From JBFMAI01 sp040755725 (GTDB lineage: Bacteria > Planctomycetota > Phycisphaerae > UBA1845 > Fen-1342): a stretch of DNA of 64,000 bases. Below are positions 45,363 to 54,816 of this stretch, piece after piece. The notes beneath the pieces were generated by a model. The model saw only the letters and a program-made list of their open reading frames with translations, was not told the origin of the DNA and searched no databases. The DNA lies in the NCBI GenBank assembly GCA_040755725.1, contig JBFMAI010000011.1, forward strand, positions 48,178 through 112,177, in the 5' to 3' direction. How positions within the stretch are numbered: the stretch's first letter is position 1; each line of letters starts with the position of its first letter. Both the position numbers and the translations under genes were made by a program.

Positions 45363-46514
45363 CTAGTTTCCGATCCGCCGGGCCACTTCGTCGCGCGCCC
45401 AGGCATCGCACGCCAACAAGTCTTCCAGCGTGGGCCGGGGCAGTGCCCGGTGCCGGTGCAACACCTCGCCGGCCAGGGCCGCGATCCGCCCGAACGCGAT
45501 CCGCCCCTCGCGGAAGCCCTCAACTGCGGCCTCGTTGGCCGCGTTCAACACTGCTCCGCTGCTGCCGCCTTGTTCGGCCGCCTCGTACCCCAGCCGCAGG
45601 GCCGGGAACCGCTCGAAGTCCGGCGGCTCGAAGTGTAGGCAGCGGACCTGGCTCCAATCCAGCGGGGGGGCGATCCCCGACAGGCGGCGCGGGTACGTCA
45701 GCGCATATTGTATTGGCGTTTTCATGTCCGGCGTGCCGAGCTGCGCAATAATCGACCCATCCTGGAACTCCACCATCGAATGCACGATCGACTCGGGGTG
45801 GATGAGGACATCAATCTGGTCGGGCGGCAACCCGAACAGCCAGCGGGCCTCAATGACCTCCAGCGCCTTGTTCATCATCGTCGCGCTGTCGATCGTGATC
45901 TTCGGCCCCATCGACCAAGTGGGGTGATTCAACGCGTCGGTCAGCGTAGCCCGGTCGATCTGCTCCGCCGTCCATTGCCGAAACGGCCCGCCCGACGCGG
46001 TCAGGTGAATGCGCCGGACGTCTTCCCGCCGCCCCGCGGCCAGGGCCTGGAAGATGGCGGAGTGTTCGCTGTCAATCGGCAGGAGCCGGCTCCCGCGCTG
46101 GGCCGCCAGTGGCATGAGCAACGCCCCGGCGATGACCAGCGACTCCTTGTTGGCCAGCCCGACGTCCAGGCCGCGCTCGACCGCGGCCAGCGTCGCGGGC
46201 AGACCGGCGGCCCCCACGATCGCCGACAGGACGAAATCCGCCGCGCACGTCTGGACGAGTTCAACCAGCCCCGCGGCCCCGGCTAGGACGCGGGTACCGT
46301 TGGCACACGTCCGGCGCAGGCTGTCGTAATGGGCCTCGTCCGCCACCGCGACGGCCGCCACCCCAAACCGGTCGGCTTGGGCCGCGAGCTCGTTCCAGCG
46401 GCCGCGGGCGGCGAGGCCGACTACTTGCACCTCGTCTGGCAGCGCCGCCGCCACCTCCAACGCCGAGCGGCCGATTGACCCGGTCGATCCAAGAATCAGC
46501 ACCCGCTTGGGCAT
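45363..46514 (-). CDS. dxr: 1-deoxy-D-xylulose 5-phosphate reductoisomerase
   Basis: The start is ATG 46514, where the protein begins MPKRVLILGSTGSIG, the NADPH-binding Gly-rich loop; 383 residues, normal for the family. Metal and substrate motifs are intact: LANKESLV, DSEHSAIFQ, TASGGPF, NHPTWSMGPKITIDSATMMNK, and the flexible-loop/metal region HPESIVHSMVEF. It makes 2-C-methyl-D-erythritol 4-phosphate in the MEP isoprenoid pathway. A TATACT hexamer (46528-46523 on the minus strand) ends eight bases before the ATG, so the message could be leaderless or nearly so. rseP follows within 9 bp. Confidence 0.96.
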   Translation of the reverse strand: MPKRVLILGSTGSIGRSALEVAAALPDEVQVVGLAARGRWNELAAQADRFGVAAVAVADEAHYDSLRRTCANGTRVLAGAAGLVELVQTCAADFVLSAIVGAAGLPATLAAVERGLDVGLANKESLVIAGALLMPLAAQRGSRLLPIDSEHSAIFQALAAGRREDVRRIHLTASGGPFRQWTAEQIDRATLTDALNHPTWSMGPKITIDSATMMNKALEVIEARWLFGLPPDQIDVLIHPESIVHSMVEFQDGSIIAQLGTPDMKTPIQYALTYPRRLSGIAPPLDWSQVRCLHFEPPDFERFPALRLGYEAAEQGGSSGAVLNAANEAAVEGFREGRIAFGRIAALAGEVLHRHRALPRPTLEDLLACDAWARDEVARRIGN

Positions 46515-46689
46515 GGTGGCGTAGTATACCCGCGTTGGGTTTCGACGCGGGGAAGAGGCGCGGCCCTGCGGCCAGACCCCGCGAGGCCGCGGCCGGGCTT
46601 GACCGCGGCCCCGATGCCGGCGCCGCTCTTCGCCTATGATTGTCCTGTAGTCCGCCGGCGCCCGCCGGCCCGCCCTGAGGAGACGCCCC

Positions 46690-47994
<1,305 letters not shown>

Positions 47995-48028
47995 TACGTC
48001 GCTCCGCAACGCTTGGCCCGTTCCGAGC

Positions 48029-48166
48029 CGCGACCGTCAGGGAGCGGATGACCTCAGTTGCACGGGAGATTGTTCCCTCGCGGTCGCGAATCGGCGGCGC
48101 CGATCAGAACGCGCAGCGCAAGCAAACGCTCTGGGCTGCGGGGCTCGCTGGCGCTTCGCGTTCTGA
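48029..48166. repeat. Two consecutive imperfect palindromes downstream of icd
   Basis: CGCGACCG-TC-AGGGA (48029-48043) pairs with TCCCT-CG-CGGTCGCG (48074-48088). TCAGAACGCGCAGCGC (48104-48119) pairs with 48151-48166 at 15 of 16 positions. Together they fill most of the 377-bp gap between icd and the lipoprotein gene. They look like a small dispersed palindromic unit. The first hairpin could also end the icd transcript. Confidence 0.6.
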
Positions 48167-48371
48167 TGCCTGTGGCACCATGACTCACAGTCATTTGGCG
48201 CGAGAACCGTGATCGGGACTGTACGCGCTCCACGATTTGGGGCACAATTCGACCGGCCGACGCTTGGATGGTGACGGGCCGGGACGGAGTGTCCGGGTGC
48301 CGTTGATCATGCGTACGAACGACATGTTTGGAAGGGGCGGTGATTTTGCCGCCGGCACAGGAGGAAACACA

Positions 48372-48932
48372 ATGCACCGTCGCGCTATTATCGCTGCCGC
48401 CGTTTTTGTGTTGGGCATAGGTCTGGTCGGCTGCCAGAAGCCCAACATGGAAGACATGATGAAGCCCCCGCCGCGGCCGGCGGAGCTGGACCGGCTGGCC
48501 ATGTGGGTCGGGACCTGGGAGGGGCAGGGCGAGATGAAGATGGCCGGGTCGGACGAGGTCGTGACCGGACAAGGCGTCAGCACGATGAACTGGGACGCTG
48601 ACCAGTGGGTCCTCGTCGAGCGCGGCACCTACACGATGAAGGACCAGACGCACACGGGCGTCGGCGTGTGGACCTGGGACGCCCCGGCCAAGAAGTACCG
48701 CATGTACTGGTTCGACAGCCACGGCGGCACGGGCCTCGGTACGGCCACGTACGACGCCGCGACGAACACCTGGCACATGAAGTACAAGGGCCAGTACGGG
48801 AAGATGACGACCATCGGCGAGGGCAAGACCAAGTTCGTCAACGACAACACGATGGAGTGGACGTACACCGAGTGGAACGCCTGGAAGACCAAGAAGTTCA
48901 TGGAGATGAAGGGCACGAGCCGGCGCAAGTAG
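48372..48932 (+). CDS. DUF1579-like lipoprotein
   Basis: The start is ATG 48372 behind AGGAGG, giving 186 residues. The lipoprotein signal ends with G-L-V-G-C. The mature part opens with ELDRLAMWVGTWEGQGEMKM and continues as a beta-sandwich of alternating Trp/Tyr strands (TYTMKDQTHTGVGVWTWD, KKYRMYWFDSHGG, GKTKFVNDNTMEWTYTEW). This is the pattern of the DUF1579/THAP4-like heme-binding-like beta-barrel group. It probably sits on the periplasmic or outer face of a membrane. The function is unknown. It is monocistronic. Confidence 0.75.
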   Translation: MHRRAIIAAAVFVLGIGLVGCQKPNMEDMMKPPPRPAELDRLAMWVGTWEGQGEMKMAGSDEVVTGQGVSTMNWDADQWVLVERGTYTMKDQTHTGVGVWTWDAPAKKYRMYWFDSHGGTGLGTATYDAATNTWHMKYKGQYGKMTTIGEGKTKFVNDNTMEWTYTEWNAWKTKKFMEMKGTSRRK

Positions 48933-48979
48933 CCCGGCCTGCGGCGATCAGCACCTCGACCCCTGGGCCCCTTGTCTCC

Positions 48980-49618
48980 TCACGTCCCGGGGCCGCCTAG
49001 GCGGAAGCACTGAACGCGGAACTGCTTGCCCGCCGCCGTTGCCGCCGTGCGGGCTGCCGTCTCCGTGTAGCCCGCCGCGGCGGCCCGGTGTGATAGCTCG
49101 TCCGGCGGCACGAGTTGCATGACTGATGCCAGGGTGCCGAGGCGGGCGTACGGCGACGGCGTGACCTCGGGCATCGTCGCGCACGGTAGTTGCACAACCG
49201 TGACCAGCGTGCCGCCGGGCAAGAGCATGTCGCGGACTCTCGCGAGCACCGCCACCGTGTCCACGTATTCCAGCAGCAGGGCCGCGAACACGAGCTCGAC
49301 GGGAGCGAACGCGAACCGCTCCATCTGAACATCGCCGACGAAGAGCTCCAACGTGTCAAAACGGCCGGCGTGGCGCCGCCGTGCGTGTTCGACGTACTCC
49401 GGATTGAGGTCTACTCCGACGACCCGCCGCGTGACCGCCGGTTGGATGCGCTCGAAGCCGTTGCCGCCGGAACAACCGAGGACGGCGACGGAGGCGGGGG
49501 CATAGCGGTCCAAGACGTCGGCGAAGAGGTCGGAGAGCAACTGGGCCTGCGCGACCTGCGGCAGCGTCATGTGGCCTTCATAATCGGTCAGCGGGATGTG
49601 GAGCCAGGGGTTGTCCAT
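48980..49618 (-). CDS. Class I SAM-dependent methyltransferase
   Basis: The protein is 212 residues from ATG 49618 (start approximate; the ribosome-binding site is weak). The SAM-binding motif I is VAVLGCSGGNGFERI, unusual in having Cys in place of the common Gly-x-Gly first position but keeping G-x-G-x-G character. Motif II is VVGVDLNPEYVEHARRR, and motifs III/IV are FVGDVQMERF and MLLPGGTLVTVVQLP. It methylates a small molecule or another acceptor in the cytoplasm. It lies at the edge of the polysaccharide cluster but is separated from it by a repeat and a broken gene, so a link is not established. Confidence 0.8.
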   Translation of the reverse strand: MDNPWLHIPLTDYEGHMTLPQVAQAQLLSDLFADVLDRYAPASVAVLGCSGGNGFERIQPAVTRRVVGVDLNPEYVEHARRRHAGRFDTLELFVGDVQMERFAFAPVELVFAALLLEYVDTVAVLARVRDMLLPGGTLVTVVQLPCATMPEVTPSPYARLGTLASVMQLVPPDELSHRAAAAGYTETAARTAATAAGKQFRVQCFRLGGPGT

Positions 49619-49751
49619 CGGGCCAGACCGTACCCTGCGGCGCCTCGCCGTGCCAGTGCGCACGGGAGGGCGTTGCGCATGTTGCGCCGCCAACGAGACC
49701 CACCACGCAAGGGCTGGGTCACTCGGTCCCACACTGGCGCGCGGGGTTCGG

Positions 49752-49845
49752 ACAGCCGTCCGCCGAAGAAGTAGCGCCGGCCCTCCACGGAGGGCGGGGA
49801 CCGTCGAAAACGCTTCGGAATCTGACGTCCGCCAGGAGTCGGACG
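49752..49845. repeat. Dispersed repeat, copy B
   Basis: This is the inverted counterpart of 33940-34041 (shared core GTCGAAAACGCTTCGGAAT and GTAGCGCCGGCCCTCC). Its left end abuts a second repeat-like stretch at 49723-49760, and its right end stops 40 bp short of the truncated propeller gene. Confidence 0.7.
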
Positions 49846-49884
49846 CTGTGACGGGGCAAGCGGCGAACGGCCAAGGGGGACCTT

Positions 49885-50070
49885 TCACAAGAAGTCCCGG
49901 TCGTCGCGGACCAACGCGCAGACCACGAAATGGCCGTCGGGGAACCACTCCGCGCAGCCGTTCTGGTACGGATTGGACGTGAGTTGCTGCACCGTCGGCG
50001 GCTCGGCCCACGACGGAACCGTGGCGCAGATCAGCACCGCGAGCGCGATCGTCAGAGCTCGTGTCTTCAT
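49885..50070 (-). pseudogene. Truncated TolB/PD40-type propeller gene
   Basis: The ATG at 50070 follows GGGAG at good spacing and starts a signal peptide (MKTRALTIALAVLICATVPS). Then comes VQQLTSNPYQNGCAEWFPDG, the first blade of a TolB/PD40 beta-propeller. The frame stops after 61 residues, far short of any propeller. Repeat copy B begins 40 bp beyond the stop. The simplest reading is a gene cut short by insertion or deletion at the repeat, leaving an intact start and export signal. An alternative is a genuinely tiny secreted protein. Confidence 0.65.
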
Positions 50071-50233
50071 CGGAGTCTCCCTTTGGTTCAGGCCCAGGCC
50101 TCCCGGCCACCGCGTGTTCCCCCGGCTGAACCCGCCCAAGCGTAACGGTCCCCACGGGGATGGTCCACGGCACGTCGGCGCGAACCCCCCGGTGACAGGA
50201 TGCCCGGTGCGGCAGGAAGCTACCCGCGGCCGC

Positions 50234-51448
50234 TCAGCGGGCTTCCGCCGGGCGGCAGACCTCGCGCACAAACGCCAACGTCCGCTCGATGTCCCGATCC
50301 CGCACCCGCCGGTGCGTGGGCAGATTGATGACCTCGGCGGCGGCCCGCTCGGCCACTGGGCAACTCCCCGCCTCGTACAAGAACGCCGCGTGGTCCGTCT
50401 CGATCGGATGCAGCGGGCACTCGAACCACGACCCGATCTCCACGCCGTACGACGCCGCCCTGGCCAGGGCTTCGGCCTTGTTCGCCACGCGGAGGGGGAA
50501 GCGGAGCAACGGCGTATCCCAGCTCTCGGGGATGGGCGGGACCGCGAACCCGAGCTTCGGCAGCTCGGCGAGGTACGCCGTGGTAGCACGCTGTCGCGCC
50601 TGCAAGTTGCTTGCGGCGCGGGCGACCTCGCGGGCCCCGATCTGACACTGGACGGGGGCGGGGCCGCGGGCGTAGCCGGCGGGCATCGTCGGCTCAAACT
50701 CGGCGGTGCTGGAGCTGCCGACCACCAGCCCCTTGCGGGTCAGCCAACGGAACAGCCGCGTCGCCAGGGCGGTCGTGCGCGGGAAGATGAAAAGCTCGTA
50801 CACCAGCAACTGCGCGGCGAGCATGAACGCCGCGGCGCGGCCCGGCGGCGGGTACGCCGCCTGCTCCGCCCCCACGCGCTCGGCCAGCGCGGGGTCGTGG
50901 ACCAGGGCCAGTCCGCCGAGTCCGGTTGAGTAGGGCTTGTTCCACTGACCACTGAAGAACGCGGCGGTGCCCAACGTACCCAGCAGCCGGCCATCGACGC
51001 GACCGCCGAAGGTGTGGCAACAGTCTTCGATCACCGGGATGCCGCGAGGGTCGGCGATCCGGCGGATTTCGGCCACGGGGGCGGGGAAGCCGTAGGTGTG
51101 CTGGACCAGGATCGCCCGGGTGCGGGGCGTGATCTTCGCGGCGACGGACGCCGCCGGCGTGACGTAGTAAGCTGGCTCGATGTCGGCGTAGATGGGGCGG
51201 GCGCCGGTATACAGCACGGGACCGGGGACCATGACGCAGGTGTAGCCGGGGACGATGACCTCGTCGCCGGGGCCGATGCCGAGGCCGCGCAGAATCGCGT
51301 ACAGCGCGACGCGGCCTTTCCAGAAGGCGAAGGCGGCGCCGGAGCCGAAGAAGCCGGCGACGGCTTGCTCGTAGGTGTGCCGCGCCGCCGGACAGTCGCC
51401 GCCGGGGCAGAACACACCGTTCAGAGCAGCCGTGGCGCGGTCAAGCAC
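50234..51448 (-). CDS. DegT/DnrJ/EryC1-type PLP-dependent aminotransferase
   Basis: The protein has 404 residues from a GTG start behind AGGAG. Lys171 in FFSGQWNKPYST is the PLP Schiff-base lysine. IEDCCHTFGG matches the D-x-x-[QH] cofactor contact, and GDEVIVPGYTC is the typical early block. Enzymes of this family place an amino group on nucleotide-linked keto sugars for polysaccharide or glycan building. An N-terminal Cys-rich stretch (FCPGGDCP) is unusual. The start overlaps the end of the GNAT gene by 8 bp, so the two are translated together, a frequent pairing for N-acetylated amino sugars. Confidence 0.88.
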   Translation of the reverse strand: MLDRATAALNGVFCPGGDCPAARHTYEQAVAGFFGSGAAFAFWKGRVALYAILRGLGIGPGDEVIVPGYTCVMVPGPVLYTGARPIYADIEPAYYVTPAASVAAKITPRTRAILVQHTYGFPAPVAEIRRIADPRGIPVIEDCCHTFGGRVDGRLLGTLGTAAFFSGQWNKPYSTGLGGLALVHDPALAERVGAEQAAYPPPGRAAAFMLAAQLLVYELFIFPRTTALATRLFRWLTRKGLVVGSSSTAEFEPTMPAGYARGPAPVQCQIGAREVARAASNLQARQRATTAYLAELPKLGFAVPPIPESWDTPLLRFPLRVANKAEALARAASYGVEIGSWFECPLHPIETDHAAFLYEAGSCPVAERAAAEVINLPTHRRVRDRDIERTLAFVREVCRPAEAR

Positions 51449-52127
51449 GGTCGGCGATCTCCTTCGCGCGTGAGTCCGCGGGGCCTATGGCCTGACCCAG
51501 GTCGAAGCCGTAGAACGACTGATCGTGGGAACGGCCGATCTCGTGCCAGCCGAGCTTGTGGTAGAAAGCGATTGCGCGCGTGTTGCTCGTGTACACACCG
51601 AGTTCGAGGTAGCCGAAGCCCTGCCGCCGAGCAGTGTTGCAGAACGCGGCCACGAGTTTCCCGGCGGCGCCGGTCCCCTGGGCCTCCGGTAGCACGGCGA
51701 TGGAAAGCAATGTCCCCAGTCGCGCGCCGCGGCGCGCGGCCTCGCGGTGAGCGGCGTCCTGCGAACCCCCGTCGGCCTGACGATGGAAGCACGACAGCAG
51801 ACGCCCTATCAAACGGCGGCGAATAACAGCGCGCGTCAGCGTGCGCCAGAGGATGACGGGTGCGAAACGGTAGCGGGCACCGCGGATGAACTGATCACGA
51901 ATGTCCGGTCCGCCACCCACGATGAAACCTACGACGCCCCGCTCCGGATTGACGGCGACGACGGTGACGCTCTCCGGGTGATTCAGGTAATAGCGGTAGA
52001 GGGCCATCAGCCACCGCGGCCCCAGCTCCGTCATGGGCTGACCCGGGAAGGCGGTGAGGTGGCAGCGCACGATACCGGGCAGATCGGAGACGACCGCGGC
52101 GCGGACCTCAACGGACAGGGGTTCCAT
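51441..52127 (-). CDS. GNAT family N-acetyltransferase
   Basis: The protein has 228 residues. The acetyl-CoA loop is in LLSIAVLPEAQGTGAAGKLV (R/Q-x-x-G-x-G/A equivalent QGTGAAG). The C-terminal GYLELGVYTSNTRAIAFYHKLGW is the usual GNAT strand 5/helix 4 region. It should acetylate an amino group, and the overlapping DegT-type aminotransferase suggests the amino sugar that enzyme makes. A long basic insertion (about 95-135) between strands 2 and 4 is unlike minimal GNATs. It lies 24 bp after the family-2 glycosyltransferase gene, in one transcription unit. Confidence 0.85.
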   Translation of the reverse strand: MEPLSVEVRAAVVSDLPGIVRCHLTAFPGQPMTELGPRWLMALYRYYLNHPESVTVVAVNPERGVVGFIVGGGPDIRDQFIRGARYRFAPVILWRTLTRAVIRRRLIGRLLSCFHRQADGGSQDAAHREAARRGARLGTLLSIAVLPEAQGTGAAGKLVAAFCNTARRQGFGYLELGVYTSNTRAIAFYHKLGWHEIGRSHDQSFYGFDLGQAIGPADSRAKEIADRA

Positions 52128-52151
52128 CAGAGCATTCTACCCGGCAGCGAC

Positions 52152-53210
52152 TCAGCGGGTCAGGCTGGTGCCGCCCTGGTCGCCGGCCACGGGTTTTCGC
52201 AGGACCACGAAGCGGAGTACCGCCAGCAGGCTACCCAAGCCGTAGCCGAAATGGAGCAAGGGGAAGACGGCGGGCGTGCAGAGGCCCACGAGGAAGCTGT
52301 GCTTGCGCATCGCCATGATCGCGCCGGCCAGCAGAACCAACAGATACACGCCGACCAGCCCCACCAATGCGTAGAGGGCCGGTCGCCACAGCAGGGCCGC
52401 CACGACCAGCGCGAGCCAACTCAGCACGAACGCGAGCGGCACAACCTGGCGCAGCGTCGCGGGCTTGCCGTACTTGAGGATGATCGGAATCCGCCAGTAG
52501 CCGTACTGGTAGTACTGCCGGGCGACCTTGCTGAGGCTCTCGCGGGCGTAATGGTCGCTGCGCACCTTGGGCGTGATGTAGATGCGGCCACCCGCTTGGT
52601 GCAGCCGGATATGCAGGTCGTCGTCTTCGGTGCGGATCATGTTCTCATCCAGCAGGCCGATGCGCTCGAAGACCTCACGCCGGTAGGTGCCTTGCAGCAC
52701 GGTGGGCACGTACCCCTCGACATTCCCGGTGCGATACGCCGGCCCCCCAATACCGACGGGGACGCGGATGGCCGTGGCGATCACTTGGCCGATGAAGCTG
52801 CGTGCGACGGTGTTGACGGGACCGCCGGCACACCAGGCATCAGGATGCTCGCGGAGGGCCTCGACGCTGCGCTCGATGAAGTCCGGGGCGGCGACGCCGT
52901 GCCCATCCATCCGCGTGAGGAGCTCGCCCCGTGCTTCTCGAATGCCGATGTTGATGCCGGGAGCAAGGAACCGCCGCGGGTTGTCAATGAGCCGCACGCG
53001 GGCATCCTGTCGTGCGAGAGCCTCGATGTACTCCCGCGTCCCGTCCGTGCTTCGACCGTCAATGACGAGGATTTCATACCGGTTCGCCGGATACGTGTTG
53101 TTCAGCAGGCTCTCCAGGCACGGCCCGACATAGCCCATCTCGTTGTAGACGGGCAGGATCACGCTGACGAAGGGGAGGTCGCCGCCTGCGCAAACGCTTC
53201 CAGACGTCAC
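52152..53210 (-). CDS. Family 2 glycosyltransferase, membrane-associated
   Basis: The start is best placed at GTG 53210, eight bases after GAGGG, giving 352 residues; a longer frame would begin inside a dispersed repeat. The GT-A nucleotide-sugar site reads VSVILPVYNEMGYVGPCLESLL. The DGRSTDGT motif and the metal-binding D-x-D equivalent (RMDGHG) follow. TEDDDLHIRLHQAGG is the acceptor/catalytic E-D-x-D region, with two C-terminal membrane helices. It transfers a sugar to a lipid-linked or membrane acceptor on the cytoplasmic side. It heads the DegT/GNAT operon. Confidence 0.88.
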   Translation of the reverse strand: MTSGSVCAGGDLPFVSVILPVYNEMGYVGPCLESLLNNTYPANRYEILVIDGRSTDGTREYIEALARQDARVRLIDNPRRFLAPGINIGIREARGELLTRMDGHGVAAPDFIERSVEALREHPDAWCAGGPVNTVARSFIGQVIATAIRVPVGIGGPAYRTGNVEGYVPTVLQGTYRREVFERIGLLDENMIRTEDDDLHIRLHQAGGRIYITPKVRSDHYARESLSKVARQYYQYGYWRIPIILKYGKPATLRQVVPLAFVLSWLALVVAALLWRPALYALVGLVGVYLLVLLAGAIMAMRKHSFLVGLCTPAVFPLLHFGYGLGSLLAVLRFVVLRKPVAGDQGGTSLTR

Positions 53211-53254
53211 AGCCGTAACCCTCGTTTGCCACACGTCGCGTCGGCCTCGGGGGG

Positions 53255-53320
53255 CCAACGTAGAACGCCGAGAGCCCTTCGGAATCGCCCGCCCGCCCTG
53301 GGGGCCGACGCTACCGGGGG
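53255..53320. repeat. Degenerate dispersed repeat, copy C
   Basis: It shares CTTCGGAATC and a CCGCC...GACGCT tail with copies A and B at lower identity. It lies exactly in the gap between two glycosyltransferase genes. Confidence 0.45.
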
Positions 53321-53351
53321 CCGGACGCTATACAGCGCAGCGGGGGCCCCG

Positions 53352-54662
53352 TCAAACCGGCGGCACATCCGCACGCCGCTCCGGCGTCCCTCCCGTCAAG
53401 GCCGCCCAAGCCACCTCGACCAGCCGTTCGATGGTTCCGCTCCGGGCCGTCTCATACCCGTTGCGAATCAGCGTTCGCCGCAGGTCGCCGTCGACGAGCA
53501 GTCGTTCAATGGCCGTCGCAATGGCGTCCGGATCCCTAGGGGGAACCAGTAAGCCGTCCACGCCGTCACGCACCGTGCTGGGGATCCCACCGACGCGGGT
53601 GGCAACGACCGGTAGGCCATTCGCTCGGGCCTCGATGAGCACACGCGGGGCGCCCTCCGACAGCGACGGCAGCACGAAGACGTCGGCACTGCGGTAAAGA
53701 TCGAACATGTCCGGTCCGAATTTCACGTGCCCCCCCCAGTGTATGCGATCCGCCAGCCCGCGTTGAGTGGCCAACTGTCGGAGGCTCGCGCGGTATTCGG
53801 TGTAGTGCTCGGTCGGGCCGACGATCCACAACTCCCAGGGGCGGTTGGTCGTGAGGCGGGCGACGGCTTCGATCAGATATTCCACCCCTTTTTCCGGACG
53901 GATGTAGCTCAGCAGGAGAATACGGATCCGCTCCCCCTGGCAGGTGTCAAGACGGTAGAAGAACTCGTCTTGGCTGAGGGGACCGGCCACCAGCGTGAAG
54001 GTCCGCTGCGACTCGAACTTGGCGGCGAGGGCCCCACCCGAGCAGATGAACGCGCCACCGGTCAGCCAGTGCCCGACTTTCGCCACAATCTGGGCATTCC
54101 ATGCCCAGATAATGCCGGCAAGCGTCATCAGACGACCGTGGCGCCGATGGGAGCGCAACAAGCCGATTGGATCGCTGACAATCCGCTGGCAGACTCGCCG
54201 GCCGAACAAGGCGGCCAGTCCATACAGCACGGTTCCGTAGGGGCACAGACCCCGGACATACAGGGCGTCCGCAGCGCGGCAAACCTTCAGGTAACTGTGG
54301 GCAATCCCGCAGAGGCGCAGGACGGCCCCAGCGGTCGTTCGATAGAACGGCTGGGGGACCATGACGATGTTGTCCGCCGCCAGGGCGTGGTCGGCCTGGT
54401 CGTCTGGCGGTCCCTCGCGCAAGGGAAGGCACACGTACACCTTTTCCACGCGCCGGGCCAGGTGGTCAATGGTACGACCGAACCAAACCGGCACCTGGAC
54501 CTTCCCCTCCCAGTGGTACGCTCGTACAGCACCCACAATCCCCAACGTCCGTACGCTGGCCTGCGTCGCCTTTGTCGAACCGTCATCACGGGAGCCCAAC
54601 ACCACGGGCACGGCCTCCGTGCGGCCTACCCCCCGGCGCCGTCCCGGGGCGCGGTCTCCCAC
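53352..54662 (-). CDS. Family 4 (GT-B) glycosyltransferase
   Basis: The frame is 436 residues, but the first 30-40 have no protein character and the true start is probably near the RTLGIVGAVRAYHW segment. The GT-B C-terminal domain is clear: ILLLSYIRPEKGVEYLIEA, LWIVGPTEHY, and SADVFVLPSLSEGAPRVLIEARANGLPVVAT with the E-x7-E signature, then GIPSTVRDGVDGLLVPPRD. These are the retaining glycosyltransferase group 1 motifs. It probably adds a hexose in exopolysaccharide or lipid-glycan assembly. The adjacent glycosyltransferase genes on both sides make a biosynthetic cluster. Confidence 0.86.
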   Translation of the reverse strand: MGDRAPGRRRGVGRTEAVPVVLGSRDDGSTKATQASVRTLGIVGAVRAYHWEGKVQVPVWFGRTIDHLARRVEKVYVCLPLREGPPDDQADHALAADNIVMVPQPFYRTTAGAVLRLCGIAHSYLKVCRAADALYVRGLCPYGTVLYGLAALFGRRVCQRIVSDPIGLLRSHRRHGRLMTLAGIIWAWNAQIVAKVGHWLTGGAFICSGGALAAKFESQRTFTLVAGPLSQDEFFYRLDTCQGERIRILLLSYIRPEKGVEYLIEAVARLTTNRPWELWIVGPTEHYTEYRASLRQLATQRGLADRIHWGGHVKFGPDMFDLYRSADVFVLPSLSEGAPRVLIEARANGLPVVATRVGGIPSTVRDGVDGLLVPPRDPDAIATAIERLLVDGDLRRTLIRNGYETARSGTIERLVEVAWAALTGGTPERRADVPPV

Positions 54663-54816
54663 CGGTCCGGCGTCGGTCGGTCCTAGAATGTCCGCTTACG
54701 TCCTAAGGTGCCCGAGGCGTCGGGCCGCGCTGCGCACGAGAGCAGCTTAACAAATGGGCGAATTGAACTCAAGCCCTGCGGCAGGAAGAGAATCTCACTG
54801 AGGTGAACGTTGCCGC

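Noticed and set aside
53211..53258. Longer N-terminus for the family 2 glycosyltransferase
   Set aside because: The extra codons lie next to or within dispersed repeat C, and a well-spaced GAGGG supports the GTG at 53210.
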